From Lewinellaceae bacterium (lineage in GTDB: Bacteria > Bacteroidota > Bacteroidia > Chitinophagales > Saprospiraceae), in NCBI GenBank assembly GCA_020636025.1, contig JACJYQ010000006.1, positions 483,449 to 547,448 of the forward strand: a stretch of DNA of 64,000 bases, read 5' to 3'. Positions 16,812 through 25,108 of the stretch are shown one piece after another. How positions within the stretch are numbered: the first letter of the stretch is position 1; each line of letters starts with the position of its first letter. The notes beneath the pieces were generated by a model that worked only from the letters and a program-made list of their open reading frames with translations, was not told where the DNA came from and ran no database searches. A program made the position numbers and the translations under genes.

Positions 16812-18515
16812 TTATTTTTTATTGGCTGAATAGGAGGGTGAGTTGTTGGATATTACGGGCTTGTGGGCTTTTGTGAGGGCACTAATATGCTCCTGCTGTG
16901 TTTTTATTTTGGCCAGCAATTGCTCAATTCGCGCTTCCTGACTTTTCACTTTTTCATCCAGTTCCTGAACGGCTTTCACCATCGGCACACTGAACTCAGC
17001 ATATCGAAGCCCGTACACATCGTTCTTCGAGGCAGGAGTATCTACACCGCTGAAGTCGTAATTGGATGCTTTTGCGGCTTCTTCCACTTCCTGCGCGATA
17101 AAGCCGGTATACCGGGTGTTTTCTTTTTGTTGAAAAGCCGTTTCCAACGATTCTGTGCAGCCCTGTTGGTATTCATGCAGTTTACGGGAATCAAAATTGT
17201 AGGTGACCGGATGCAGGCGATTGATAAAATCAAGTCCGGGCACATCCTCCCGAACATCCTTTTTAAATCGGCCATCGGAAGTGGCAGTCCAGTTTACACT
17301 ACCGCCAATGGAAGTGACGGCGCTGTTGCCAAAGTGCACCTCATTGTGCCCGGGGCATACAGCCTGGTAGCCTATGGCAACGGCGTTGGAGCCGGTGACG
17401 TTGGTTTCGGCACCAATGGCAATGGATTCGGCTTGTGTGGCAGTGGCATTCTGGCCAATCGCAATGGAGTAGTTGTTGTCGACAAAGGATTTATTGCCGA
17501 TGGCGATGGCATTTGTGGCATCCCCATCAGCATCATATCCCACCGCAATTACATCATTGCCATCAACCTGGGCGTTGGCGCCGATAAATACTGTTCGGTA
17601 GTTGCGGCTACCGCTTCCGGTTTGCTGAAAATCTGCGTAGGTACCTATTCCAACATTGTCTTCGCCTATGCGATTGGTAAAACCGGCTTCATATCCTACA
17701 TAGGTATTCCGGTTGGCATTGGTTTCACTGTTTGTGCGGTTATTTTCCCAGCCTGCAAAAGCGCCTACCATAGTACATTCATCCGCATACCTGGTATTGA
17801 ACCCACATATATAGCCTATCAAAGTATTGCCATTTGCATCCAGTGATCTGGCGCCGGCGCCATTGCCCATGAGGGTGTTAAAGCTCCCGGTCGTATGAAA
17901 ATAGCCTGCAGCAAGTTCATTTGAACTTATATTGTCATTCCCATCATTGGCAGCCCCAATAAATGTATTGCTAACCCCGGTTGTATTGGCTTGTCCGGCC
18001 TGCCGTCCTATAAATGTATTGTCATCAGCATCTGTATTACTTATACCTGTTTGATCGCCGATGAAAACATTTGATCTGCCTGTGATATTGTCGCGGCCTG
18101 CATTGTCGCCGATGAACACATTGTCGCCTCCTGTTGTTGTTTCCCGGCCAGCCTCCGTGCCGATGAAAACATTGTCGCTGGCCGAGGCGTTGGTAATGTT
18201 TAGGCCGGCTCTGGTGCCGATAATGGTATTGTTGGAAGCGCTTGTTCCAGAGGAGCCGGCTCTGAAACCAATATAGGTATTGTCGTTTCCGCTTGAATTG
18301 GCTTGCCCTGCCATGGCGCCCAGAAAGGTGTTGAACGACCCTAAAGTAGTGCTTCTGCCAGCTCCTTCTCCAACCATCGTACAGGAGTCGGCGGTGGTAA
18401 TGCTTATTCCTGCCTCATTGCCATACTTGGTGTTGCCAAGTTGCGCTTTCAACGGGGATTGAGCAAGTAGGGCCACACAGCAAATGGCGATAATCTTGAT
18501 TATTGAATTATTCAT
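16812..18515 (-). CDS. YadA-head/S74-chaperone surface fibre protein, copy 2
   Basis: 567 residues with the same plan as its neighbours: signal peptide (IIAICCVALLAQSPLKAQ), YadA-head-like repeats (DNTYIGFRAG, DNVFIGTEAG), the S74 domain from about residue 410 with the putative Ser413/Lys418 dyad (TSDGRFKKDVREDVPG), GFIAQEVEEAAKASNYDFSG, YGLRYAEFSVPMVKAVQEL, and a coiled-coil end. It has a longer tail (KAHKPVISNNSPSYSANKK) than copy 1. It starts 8 bp after the stop of copy 3, so the set is almost certainly one operon. The S74 part is far more conserved among the copies than the head repeats, as expected if heads vary for binding while the chaperone stays constant. Confidence 0.85.
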   Translation of the reverse strand: MNNSIIKIIAICCVALLAQSPLKAQLGNTKYGNEAGISITTADSCTMVGEGAGRSTTLGSFNTFLGAMAGQANSSGNDNTYIGFRAGSSGTSASNNTIIGTRAGLNITNASASDNVFIGTEAGRETTTGGDNVFIGDNAGRDNITGRSNVFIGDQTGISNTDADDNTFIGRQAGQANTTGVSNTFIGAANDGNDNISSNELAAGYFHTTGSFNTLMGNGAGARSLDANGNTLIGYICGFNTRYADECTMVGAFAGWENNRTNSETNANRNTYVGYEAGFTNRIGEDNVGIGTYADFQQTGSGSRNYRTVFIGANAQVDGNDVIAVGYDADGDATNAIAIGNKSFVDNNYSIAIGQNATATQAESIAIGAETNVTGSNAVAIGYQAVCPGHNEVHFGNSAVTSIGGSVNWTATSDGRFKKDVREDVPGLDFINRLHPVTYNFDSRKLHEYQQGCTESLETAFQQKENTRYTGFIAQEVEEAAKASNYDFSGVDTPASKNDVYGLRYAEFSVPMVKAVQELDEKVKSQEARIEQLLAKIKTQQEHISALTKAHKPVISNNSPSYSANKK

Positions 18516-18523
18516 GGTTGGTA

Positions 18524-20215
18524 TTATTTTTTGCTATTTGTGAATTGAGTGGGTTCAGTTGAGCCACCGCCAAGTTTTTCCAGCGAAGTGATCTGTTCTT
18601 CCTGCATTTTTACAATGGCTTCCAGTTGTTCTATAAGTACTTCCTGATCTTTTGCTTTCTGATCCAGCTCCTTTAGCGCCTTTACAAGTGGTACGCTGAA
18701 CTCGGCATAACGAAGGCCATACACCTCCTGTGCTGAAACAGGAACATCCACCCCACTGAAGTCAAAATTTGATTGTTTGGCAGCTATCTCTACATCCTGT
18801 GCTATGAAGCCGGAGTACCGGATGTTTTCCTTTTGGGTAAAGGCCGTTTCAAGTGCTGTAGAATTTCGACTGCGGAACTCATGCAGTTTCCGGGCATTGA
18901 AGTGGTAGGTAACTGGTTGCAGGCGATTGATAAAATCGAGCCCGGGAACATCGTCGCGGAGGTTCTTTTTGAATCGGCCGTCTGAAGTAGCTGTCCAGTT
19001 TGCAATGCCGCCGATGGAGGTGGTGGCGCTGTTACCCAGGCTCACTTTGTTTGCGGTGGTAACGCTTGCCTCATACCCTATAGCCACTGAATTATTTCCA
19101 GTCACTTTGGCATCGGCGCCAAGGGCAATGGATTGAGTTGCCGTAAGGGTATCCTGATGGCCAATAGCCACGGATTTTTTTTGGGTAACAAGAGAATTTG
19201 ATCCGATGGCAATGGAGCTGTCGGCTGTAACCCTGGATGCATAGCCTATGGCAATCAGGTCATTTCCATTTACCTTTATATCGGCGCCAATAAATAGATT
19301 TCGGTTATTAGATCCATTTGTGCCCTTACCGGTAAAATCAGCATTGGCGCCAATCCCTACATTATCGGAGCCTTCCTGATTGGTAAATCCGGTATAATAA
19401 CCAACATAGGTATTCCGCAAAGCATTGTCCGTTTCGTTGGTTCGGTTATTATCCCAGCCGGCAGACACGCCAATAAAGGTGTTTTTATCGGCATACTCTG
19501 TATTCTGGCCACTTGACACCCCGATCATCGTGTTTCCGTCAGGAGTACTCATGTCGCCACCGGCGCCAGCTCCAAAGCAGGTATTATATTTTCCGGTTGT
19601 AATATGCAGGCCCGTCATATAAGGCCCGATCCCGTCCTCTGAACCGGGGTCACCTCCAATACAGGTATTAAAGGAACCGGTGGTATTACTAGACCCTACC
19701 AATCGGCCAACATATACATTGTTGTGTCCACTCGTATTGCTTTTACCGGCATCCTCTCCAATAAACACATTGCGACTACCTGTGGTATTGGCCAGTCCGG
19801 CTTCCTCTCCAATAATTATATTGTCGCTGCCGGTTGTAGTACTCAACCCTGCTTGCGTTCCGATGAGCACATTGTCGTTTACAGAGGAACCGCTAAAATT
19901 CGAACCGGCCAGGTTGCCAATAACAACACAATCGGAGAATCCGGAACCGGAAACCCCGGCTCTGTGACCAATTAAAATGTTATCGGTACCGTTGGTATTC
20001 GAATATCCGGCCAGTGAACCAAAGTATGTGTTGTACGATCCGGAAGTCAGGTTTTCACCGGCGCCTTCTCCAATAATCGTACAGGAATCGGCAAAGGTGA
20101 TGTTCGCGCCCGCCTGGTTGCCAAGAAGCGTATTGCCCAGTTGGGCATGAGCGACAGAAATGCCAAGAAATAAGCCGCAGCAAATGGCGGGCAATTTGAA
20201 TACAGAGATTTTCAT
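18524..20215 (-). CDS. YadA-head/S74-chaperone surface fibre protein, copy 3 (first in the operon)
   Basis: 563 residues from the ATG at 20215, chosen because MKISVFKLPAICCGLFLGISVAHAQ is a clean signal peptide; the in-frame start at 20266 would add 17 residues. Head repeats (NTLLGNQAG, NNVYVGRLVG, NSVAIGYEASV) lead into the S74 domain with putative Ser411/Lys416 (TSDGRFKKNLRDDVPG), FIAQDVEIAAKQSNFDFSG and YGLRYAEFSVPLVKALKELDQ, then a coiled coil. It is the upstream-most of three tandem copies and of the giant adhesin gene, so any shared promoter lies between 20216 and the IS5 element at 20351. Insertion of the IS may have changed that promoter. Confidence 0.85.
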   Translation of the reverse strand: MKISVFKLPAICCGLFLGISVAHAQLGNTLLGNQAGANITFADSCTIIGEGAGENLTSGSYNTYFGSLAGYSNTNGTDNILIGHRAGVSGSGFSDCVVIGNLAGSNFSGSSVNDNVLIGTQAGLSTTTGSDNIIIGEEAGLANTTGSRNVFIGEDAGKSNTSGHNNVYVGRLVGSSNTTGSFNTCIGGDPGSEDGIGPYMTGLHITTGKYNTCFGAGAGGDMSTPDGNTMIGVSSGQNTEYADKNTFIGVSAGWDNNRTNETDNALRNTYVGYYTGFTNQEGSDNVGIGANADFTGKGTNGSNNRNLFIGADIKVNGNDLIAIGYASRVTADSSIAIGSNSLVTQKKSVAIGHQDTLTATQSIALGADAKVTGNNSVAIGYEASVTTANKVSLGNSATTSIGGIANWTATSDGRFKKNLRDDVPGLDFINRLQPVTYHFNARKLHEFRSRNSTALETAFTQKENIRYSGFIAQDVEIAAKQSNFDFSGVDVPVSAQEVYGLRYAEFSVPLVKALKELDQKAKDQEVLIEQLEAIVKMQEEQITSLEKLGGGSTEPTQFTNSKK

Positions 20216-20350
20216 GATCAGGAATGATTTGAATACTGGCTTGCCAGCATAAACGAAACATTTCAAATGTCTAAAATTAGTCCAATTACTCCATATCTGA
20301 AGCTCTAATTTTATATTAAATCAGGGCAAATGGCAAATGGAAAACAATAA

Positions 20351-21221
20351 GAGCATGTTTGGAAATTTAGTTTTTCACAGCGTCAGTATTTAGCAAGAAT
20401 CATTTGACAATTGGCCCAAAGTATCCATGATTCCGAACTTTCTACTGTTTTCTCATAATCCTTGGATAGTCTACGGAAGAAATTAAACCATCCAAATGTC
20501 CGTTCACTAACCCAACGCCACTTAACAGGGACGAATCCTTTGGCAGTAGGTGGTTTGGATGAAACCTCCGGAATCACGCCGATTGCTTTTTTAGAGACTT
20601 CAAAAAATTCACCTTCGTAAGCCTTATCAACCAATATTCTTTTAGTCCTTTTCAAAGCTTGCTTCACTTCCAGAATTACCACCCCTCCGTATATACTGTC
20701 GCCGCCATTAGCAGCATGAACAACCACCCCCCAAACCAGACCAAGTGTATCAACCAAAACCTGACGCTTTCGGCCATTTATTTTCTTATTCCCATCAAGG
20801 CCACGCTCCTCAGAAATAAACGGCGCTAACTTAATTGATTGACTATCAACACATACTAATGATGGTGTTGCCTCCTTTTCAACTACAATCCTCTGCCTTG
20901 AGTTCAGCCTCGTATTTAATTCTCGCAAGGTTCCATCGTGACCCCATTTTCTAAAATAGTAGTAAACCGCACTCCAATCCGGAAAACAGGGTGGCAAATT
21001 CCGCCATTGGCTTCCTGTTTCGTTTATCCAACGAATACCATCTACCACTTTTCTCAAATCAATTCGTCTTTTCCGTTGCAAGGGCAAAAATTCTGCTATA
21101 ACTTGCCATTGGGAATCAGTGAGAGGTTCAAACTTCTTTCGCATAACCTTATGAATTCGATACTCACAAGTTATGCACTGATTCCTATTTTTTATAATGT
21201 ATCAAATTTCCAAACACGCTC
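20351..21221 (-). mobile_element. Complete IS5-family insertion sequence (871 bp)
   Basis: Terminal inverted repeats GAGCATGTTTGGAAATTT (left) and, read inward, GAGCGTGTTTGGAAATTT (right) bound a single transposase gene. TAA is duplicated at 20348-20350 and 21222-21224, a 3-bp TNA-type target duplication as in the IS427/IS1031 subgroups. Both ends and the ORF look intact, so the copy may be active. The first ten bases (GAGCnTGTTT) also match the ends of the MITE at 41086. Confidence 0.9.
20383..21144 (-). CDS. IS5-family DDE transposase
   Basis: 253 residues in one frame. The N-terminal domain (LTDSQWQVIAEFLPL, then IDLRKVVDGIRWINETGSQWRNLP and WSAVYYYFRKWGHDGTL) is the classic DUF4096-like head of IS5/IS427 transposases. 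Catalytic acidic residues are visible in VCVDSQSIKLAP, ILVDKAYEG and VSERTFGWFNFFRRLSKDYE, the last being the conserved R/E region of the RNase H fold. No frameshift is needed. It catalyses cut-and-paste movement of the surrounding element and could mobilise related MITEs. Confidence 0.93.
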   Translation of the reverse strand: MRKKFEPLTDSQWQVIAEFLPLQRKRRIDLRKVVDGIRWINETGSQWRNLPPCFPDWSAVYYYFRKWGHDGTLRELNTRLNSRQRIVVEKEATPSLVCVDSQSIKLAPFISEERGLDGNKKINGRKRQVLVDTLGLVWGVVVHAANGGDSIYGGVVILEVKQALKRTKRILVDKAYEGEFFEVSKKAIGVIPEVSSKPPTAKGFVPVKWRWVSERTFGWFNFFRRLSKDYEKTVESSESWILWANCQMILAKY

Positions 21222-21409
21222 TAAACACCTTGCAAAGGTATCGGCAGTCAATTGACAAAGTTTCCGCTTATGTTTCAAATGTTTCCGCTCATGTTCAATT
21301 TACTGGAAATTTGATATTGGATTTTGAAAGATTTAGCAATACGACGAAATCCCGAAACTAAATCCGCCCGTTAGCGCCGGCGGATTTCCGAGTATACCCA
21401 CCATGCTGT

Positions 21410-21682
21410 TTGCTTCCGAAAAGTTACCAGCCCTTACGCCTGAGTGAAAAAGGCATGAAGGCCGCCAGTCTGATCGTACGCAAACACAGGTTAACGGAGA
21501 TGTTCCTCATTGAGAAAATGGGCTTTGGATGGGAATCTGTACACGAGATCGCCGAAGAAATGGAGCATATCCGCGAAGTGAAATCTATTGAACCATTTGA
21601 CGGTTCTCTGGTGGTCGAATATGCTGGCAACAAAGGCGAGACACTCAGCAGAATGGCTTGTGAACGTATTTTAGTAGAATAA
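21410..21682 (+). pseudogene. DtxR/MntR-type metal-dependent repressor missing its DNA-binding domain
   Basis: About 90 residues corresponding to the dimerisation/metal-binding half of DtxR/IdeR/MntR proteins: LSEKGMKAASLIVRKHRLTEMFLIEKMGFGW, ESVHEIAEEMEHI, then a degenerate tail. The ~60-residue winged-helix domain that should precede LRLSEKG is absent; upstream sequence in all three frames shows no TEENYLKAI-like segment. The start codon is uncertain (a TTG near 21410 is possible). The IS5 copy ends 190 bp upstream, so loss by an IS-linked deletion is plausible but not shown. It may be a decayed gene or a DNA-binding-deficient modulator. Confidence 0.65.
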
Positions 21683-21769
21683 CCGCCATGTATTAGCAAT
21701 TCCTGAAAGCAGCTTTCTTATACCCCTTCATTCACGTGTAGCAAACTCAAGCCATTAGCCACAACCCAA

Positions 21770-24769
21770 TCACCCTTCATCCTCAAAGCTATCGCAGTGG
21801 TAATGCTGTTTGGGTCTTCTTGGCCGCTCGCCACCAGCACCGCCTTTTTTCTCGCTTTGCAATTTCTGGATCAGCCGGGTGCGTTCGTTTTTTACAGCTT
21901 CCTGCCTTTTTGCATCCTCTTCCCGATCGAAGTAAAGTGCGCCATCTACCCAGGTTTTTTCAGCTTTGGCGTAAATAGACAGAGGATTGTCGCTCCAAAG
22001 CACCACATCGGCGTCTTTACCTGATTTGATACTACCCACTCGGTCATCTACGTGCAAGAGTTTTGCCGGATTGATGGTGACCATTTTCCAGGCGTCTTCT
22101 TCGCTCATGCCACCGTACATAACCGATTTGGCTGCTTCCTGGTTTAGCCTGCGGGCCATCTCGGCATCATCGGAATTGATGGCAACCGTAACGCCCTGAT
22201 CCATCATGATCCTGGCATTTTGCGGAATGGCTTCATACACCTCAAACTTGTATGCCCACCAGTCGGAAAAGGTGCTGGCCCCCGCGCCGTGTTTGGCCAT
22301 TTTATCGGCCACTTTGTATCCTTCCAGGATATGCGTAAAGGTGTTTAGCCTGAATCCGAATTGCTCGGCAACCCGCATCATCATGGTAATCTCGGATTGC
22401 ACATAAGAATGGCAGGTAATAAAGCGCTTCGATTCCATAATTTCCAGCAGAGCCTCCAACTCCAAATCTTTACGGAATGGTTTTCCCGATTTTTTCAATT
22501 TGCCGTATTCCTGGGCCCTTGTAAAGTAGTCCACATAGGTTTCTTCCACGCCCATACGAGTTTGAGGGAAACGGTCGCTGCTGGGAGAATTGCCCCGTTT
22601 TACATTTTCACCCAGGGCGAATTTGATAAACCCAGGCCAGTTAGCAAATTTCAAATCCTCCGGCGCGGCGCCCCAGCGAAGTTTAATAAGCTGGGTTTGA
22701 CCGCCAATCGGGTTCGCCGAGCCATGCAAAATATGACTCGTGGTAACACCACCTGCCAACTGGCGATAAATATCCATATCCTCCGAATCAATGATGTCTC
22801 CTATGCGCACCTCGGCGCTGCTTTCCTGAGAACCTTCGTTTATGCCTCTTGAACCGGCTATGTGCGAGTGCTCATCAATGATTCCTGCCGTAAGGTGCTT
22901 CCCGGTTCCGTCTATCACAATGGCATCATCCTGAACGGGAAGTTTTTTGGCAATTTTTTCAATTTTTCCGTTTGAGAGCAATACATCTGCCTGTTTTAAA
23001 ATACCGGCTTTCTCGCTTGTCCAGACCGTTACATTCTGGATTAGAAAACTTTGTTTTTGAGGCATTTCTGTGGTCCCGAATGCGGTAAACGGATAAACGA
23101 CTTCACCCAATTCAGGTGTTTCTTTTGGATCCTGTTTTTTCGGTTTTTCCGGAGATGCAGCTTTAGTAAGTACCGCCTGCCAGTTTATCCAGTCCCCATT
23201 TTGAAGGGTCCCCTGGCCTTTCCATTCTCGTGTGCCGGCAATACCGCTTAGCGCCACCAGCGCTTTGTTGGTAGAATCGGGCTGAAAGGAGAGCGTAACA
23301 AATTGGTTGCTTGCATAGGTGAAATTCACCTTCACTTTTGAACTGTCGGCAGTAATGATCTGAGCCTCGGGAGACTCTGCTTTGCCGCTGATGTTCAGGG
23401 TATACGACTGATCGCCAAATTTCAAGTCATAAGTGCCCATTTTTTCGTGGGGCATGGATTTATCAGGACTTGTTTCAAAAGCTTTTCCGTTTGCCCAGTT
23501 CTCCTGGATTTTGGTACCTGAGTCAAATATATCTCCATCGGCAATGATAAAATTGGCCACCTTTCCTGTCTCCAGACTCCCAACTTTATCATAGGCATTG
23601 ACAAAAGACGCCGGATTATACGTGAGCGCTTTGAGTGCCATTTCTTCACTTAAACCGTATTCAACTGCTTTTCTAAGATTCGTCAGGAACTTGGACTTGT
23701 CCTTGAGATCGCTTGAGGTAAGCGCAAATGAAATACCAGACTCCTGTAACCGTGCCGGGTTGGCCGGAGCCAGTTCCCAGTGTTTCAGGTCCTTTAGCTG
23801 GACATCCAGGGCATCAAATGGGTCGCGCACGTCATAGCCTTCGGGAAAGTCGAGTGGGACTATAAATGAGTACCCTGTTTTGACGATTTCGCGCATGCGC
23901 TGGTATTCATCACCAGCTGATTTTACGATGTACTTTTTGCCAAATTCATTTCCCAATCTGGCGATACGGAGCACATCGAGTTTATCTCCGGCTTCGAAAA
24001 TTTGTGGTAGGGACTGAACTTCATTCCAGGCATCGAGCGAAAGATTTTTCTCCTGCTTGTACCCTTCAGCCTGGTACCACTGACCGTCCAGATAAGTTTG
24101 CCTTAATAGCGCAATAACACCCATCAGAGAGGTAGGGTATCTGGTTTTGCTGGAACCTTTTCGAAAAGATAAATGATGACTGGCCTTGTCAATGAGTATC
24201 ATTTCCTGTTCCGGGTCGCTGCCCAGCAAAACCAGGGCGCCTGTTCCCCGGGAAATACCATCGGGGTGGTGCGTGAGTACGGTGCCAAATCCGGCTTTTC
24301 TATATGTATCAGCGGCTTTAGCGTCGTTGTTGAAATAGTCAACTGTGTTGTATTCGGGTGTCAGCGCTTCGTTCCATGAAAAAGCAGCACCTTTTTTGTT
24401 GTCGTCAGTATTGGCTGCTTGTTGACGTCCGCCGCCGCTTGTGCCTGGTTTAGGAGCAGGAAGTCCGTAATCTCCCGCATACAGATCAATAAATGATGGG
24501 TAGATGGTTTTACCAGTGCATTCGTGCAAAACAGCATCAGCCGGGATGGAAACATTCAGTCCGGCGAACACAATTTTGCCATCTTTTACGAGCAGGGTAG
24601 CGCTGTCGAGATGTGTTTTATAATCGACGTAAATGGTGGCATTTGTGAAGGCGTGTATGCCGGGTCTTTCATCGGTGGGTGCAGAGGCGGGGGTGGTTAT
24701 TTGGGCGTAAATGGTATTTAACCCTATGAGATTGGCGAGCAACAGGCTTAACCAGCTATATTTTTTCAT
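21770..24769 (-). CDS. Secreted double amidohydrolase (imidazolonepropionase-like)
   Basis: 999 residues with a signal peptide (SWLLLLANLIGLNTIYAQ-like). Two amidohydrolase modules are fused. The first (~40-450) has the beta-sandwich/TIM-barrel frame and ends with NPASFVNAYDKVGSLETGKVANFIIADGD, but its metal site is lost: IDLYAGDYG replaces the HxH strand. The second (~560-960) keeps DEHSHI, FITCHSYVQSE, NTFTHILEGY, AINSDDAEMARRL and NPAKLLHVDDRVGSIKSGKDADVVLW, so it should be a metal-dependent hydrolase. A linker of beta-rich sequence (450-560) separates them. Substrate unknown; relatives act on cyclic amides or dipeptides. Single gene on the minus strand with a T-poor downstream gap. Confidence 0.82.
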   Translation of the reverse strand: MKKYSWLSLLLANLIGLNTIYAQITTPASAPTDERPGIHAFTNATIYVDYKTHLDSATLLVKDGKIVFAGLNVSIPADAVLHECTGKTIYPSFIDLYAGDYGLPAPKPGTSGGGRQQAANTDDNKKGAAFSWNEALTPEYNTVDYFNNDAKAADTYRKAGFGTVLTHHPDGISRGTGALVLLGSDPEQEMILIDKASHHLSFRKGSSKTRYPTSLMGVIALLRQTYLDGQWYQAEGYKQEKNLSLDAWNEVQSLPQIFEAGDKLDVLRIARLGNEFGKKYIVKSAGDEYQRMREIVKTGYSFIVPLDFPEGYDVRDPFDALDVQLKDLKHWELAPANPARLQESGISFALTSSDLKDKSKFLTNLRKAVEYGLSEEMALKALTYNPASFVNAYDKVGSLETGKVANFIIADGDIFDSGTKIQENWANGKAFETSPDKSMPHEKMGTYDLKFGDQSYTLNISGKAESPEAQIITADSSKVKVNFTYASNQFVTLSFQPDSTNKALVALSGIAGTREWKGQGTLQNGDWINWQAVLTKAASPEKPKKQDPKETPELGEVVYPFTAFGTTEMPQKQSFLIQNVTVWTSEKAGILKQADVLLSNGKIEKIAKKLPVQDDAIVIDGTGKHLTAGIIDEHSHIAGSRGINEGSQESSAEVRIGDIIDSEDMDIYRQLAGGVTTSHILHGSANPIGGQTQLIKLRWGAAPEDLKFANWPGFIKFALGENVKRGNSPSSDRFPQTRMGVEETYVDYFTRAQEYGKLKKSGKPFRKDLELEALLEIMESKRFITCHSYVQSEITMMMRVAEQFGFRLNTFTHILEGYKVADKMAKHGAGASTFSDWWAYKFEVYEAIPQNARIMMDQGVTVAINSDDAEMARRLNQEAAKSVMYGGMSEEDAWKMVTINPAKLLHVDDRVGSIKSGKDADVVLWSDNPLSIYAKAEKTWVDGALYFDREEDAKRQEAVKNERTRLIQKLQSEKKGGAGGERPRRPKQHYHCDSFEDEG

Positions 24770-24862
24770 GGAAATAAATTTAATGGCGGTGAAAATAATT
24801 GAATAATGCCACTTAAACTATTTCCAGGGTACTCTGAGTTATCCTGATGGGGTCAACCGGAA

Positions 24863-25060
24863 TTATCCTCCGGTTTTCTTTGAATCCGGAGCTATGTTGA
24901 CCTTTTTCTCTTTTGGACTTCTATTGGCGTCCTTCAATGCTTTGCTGATGATCCATTCCAGCTGTCCGTTGACGCTGCGAAACTCATCAGCCGCCCACTT
25001 TTCCAATGCAGCGTACGCGGCTTCATCCAGACGAAGAACAAATGATTTTTTTGCTGACAT
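24863..25060 (-). CDS. Small ribbon-helix-helix (Arc-like) protein
   Basis: 65 residues from the ATG at 25060. The N-terminus KKSFVLRLDEAAYAALEKWAADEFRS and the following helix NGQLEWIISKALKDA fit the beta-strand/helix/helix plan of Arc/MetJ DNA-binding proteins, with a basic tail. It directly follows the SPFH gene; such pairs are common in bacteria, where the small protein is annotated as an Arc-family or toxin-antitoxin-like factor. The start codon lies at the end of the T-run of an intrinsic-terminator-like hairpin, so its expression may depend on read-through. An in-frame TTG at 25093 would sit inside that hairpin and is less likely. Confidence 0.7.
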   Translation of the reverse strand: MSAKKSFVLRLDEAAYAALEKWAADEFRSVNGQLEWIISKALKDANRSPKEKKVNIAPDSKKTGG

Positions 25061-25100
25061 ATTAAAAAGCCGGTAGTTGCTGACTGCCAGCAACTACCGG
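25061..25100 (-). terminator. Intercistronic hairpin with T-run between SPFH and RHH genes
   Basis: A perfect 13-bp stem, CCGGTAGTTGCTG (25070-25082) with its complement at 25088-25100 and a 5-nt loop, is followed on the minus strand by GCTTTTTAAT and then at once by the RHH start codon. This has the form of an intrinsic terminator or attenuator that would lower RHH expression relative to SPFH. Confidence 0.7.
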
Positions 25101-25108
25101 TGAAAATT

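Noticed and set aside
15147..20215. S74 proteins as part of a prophage
   Set aside because: No capsid, terminase, portal, integrase or lysis genes are near, and each protein has an N-terminal signal peptide.
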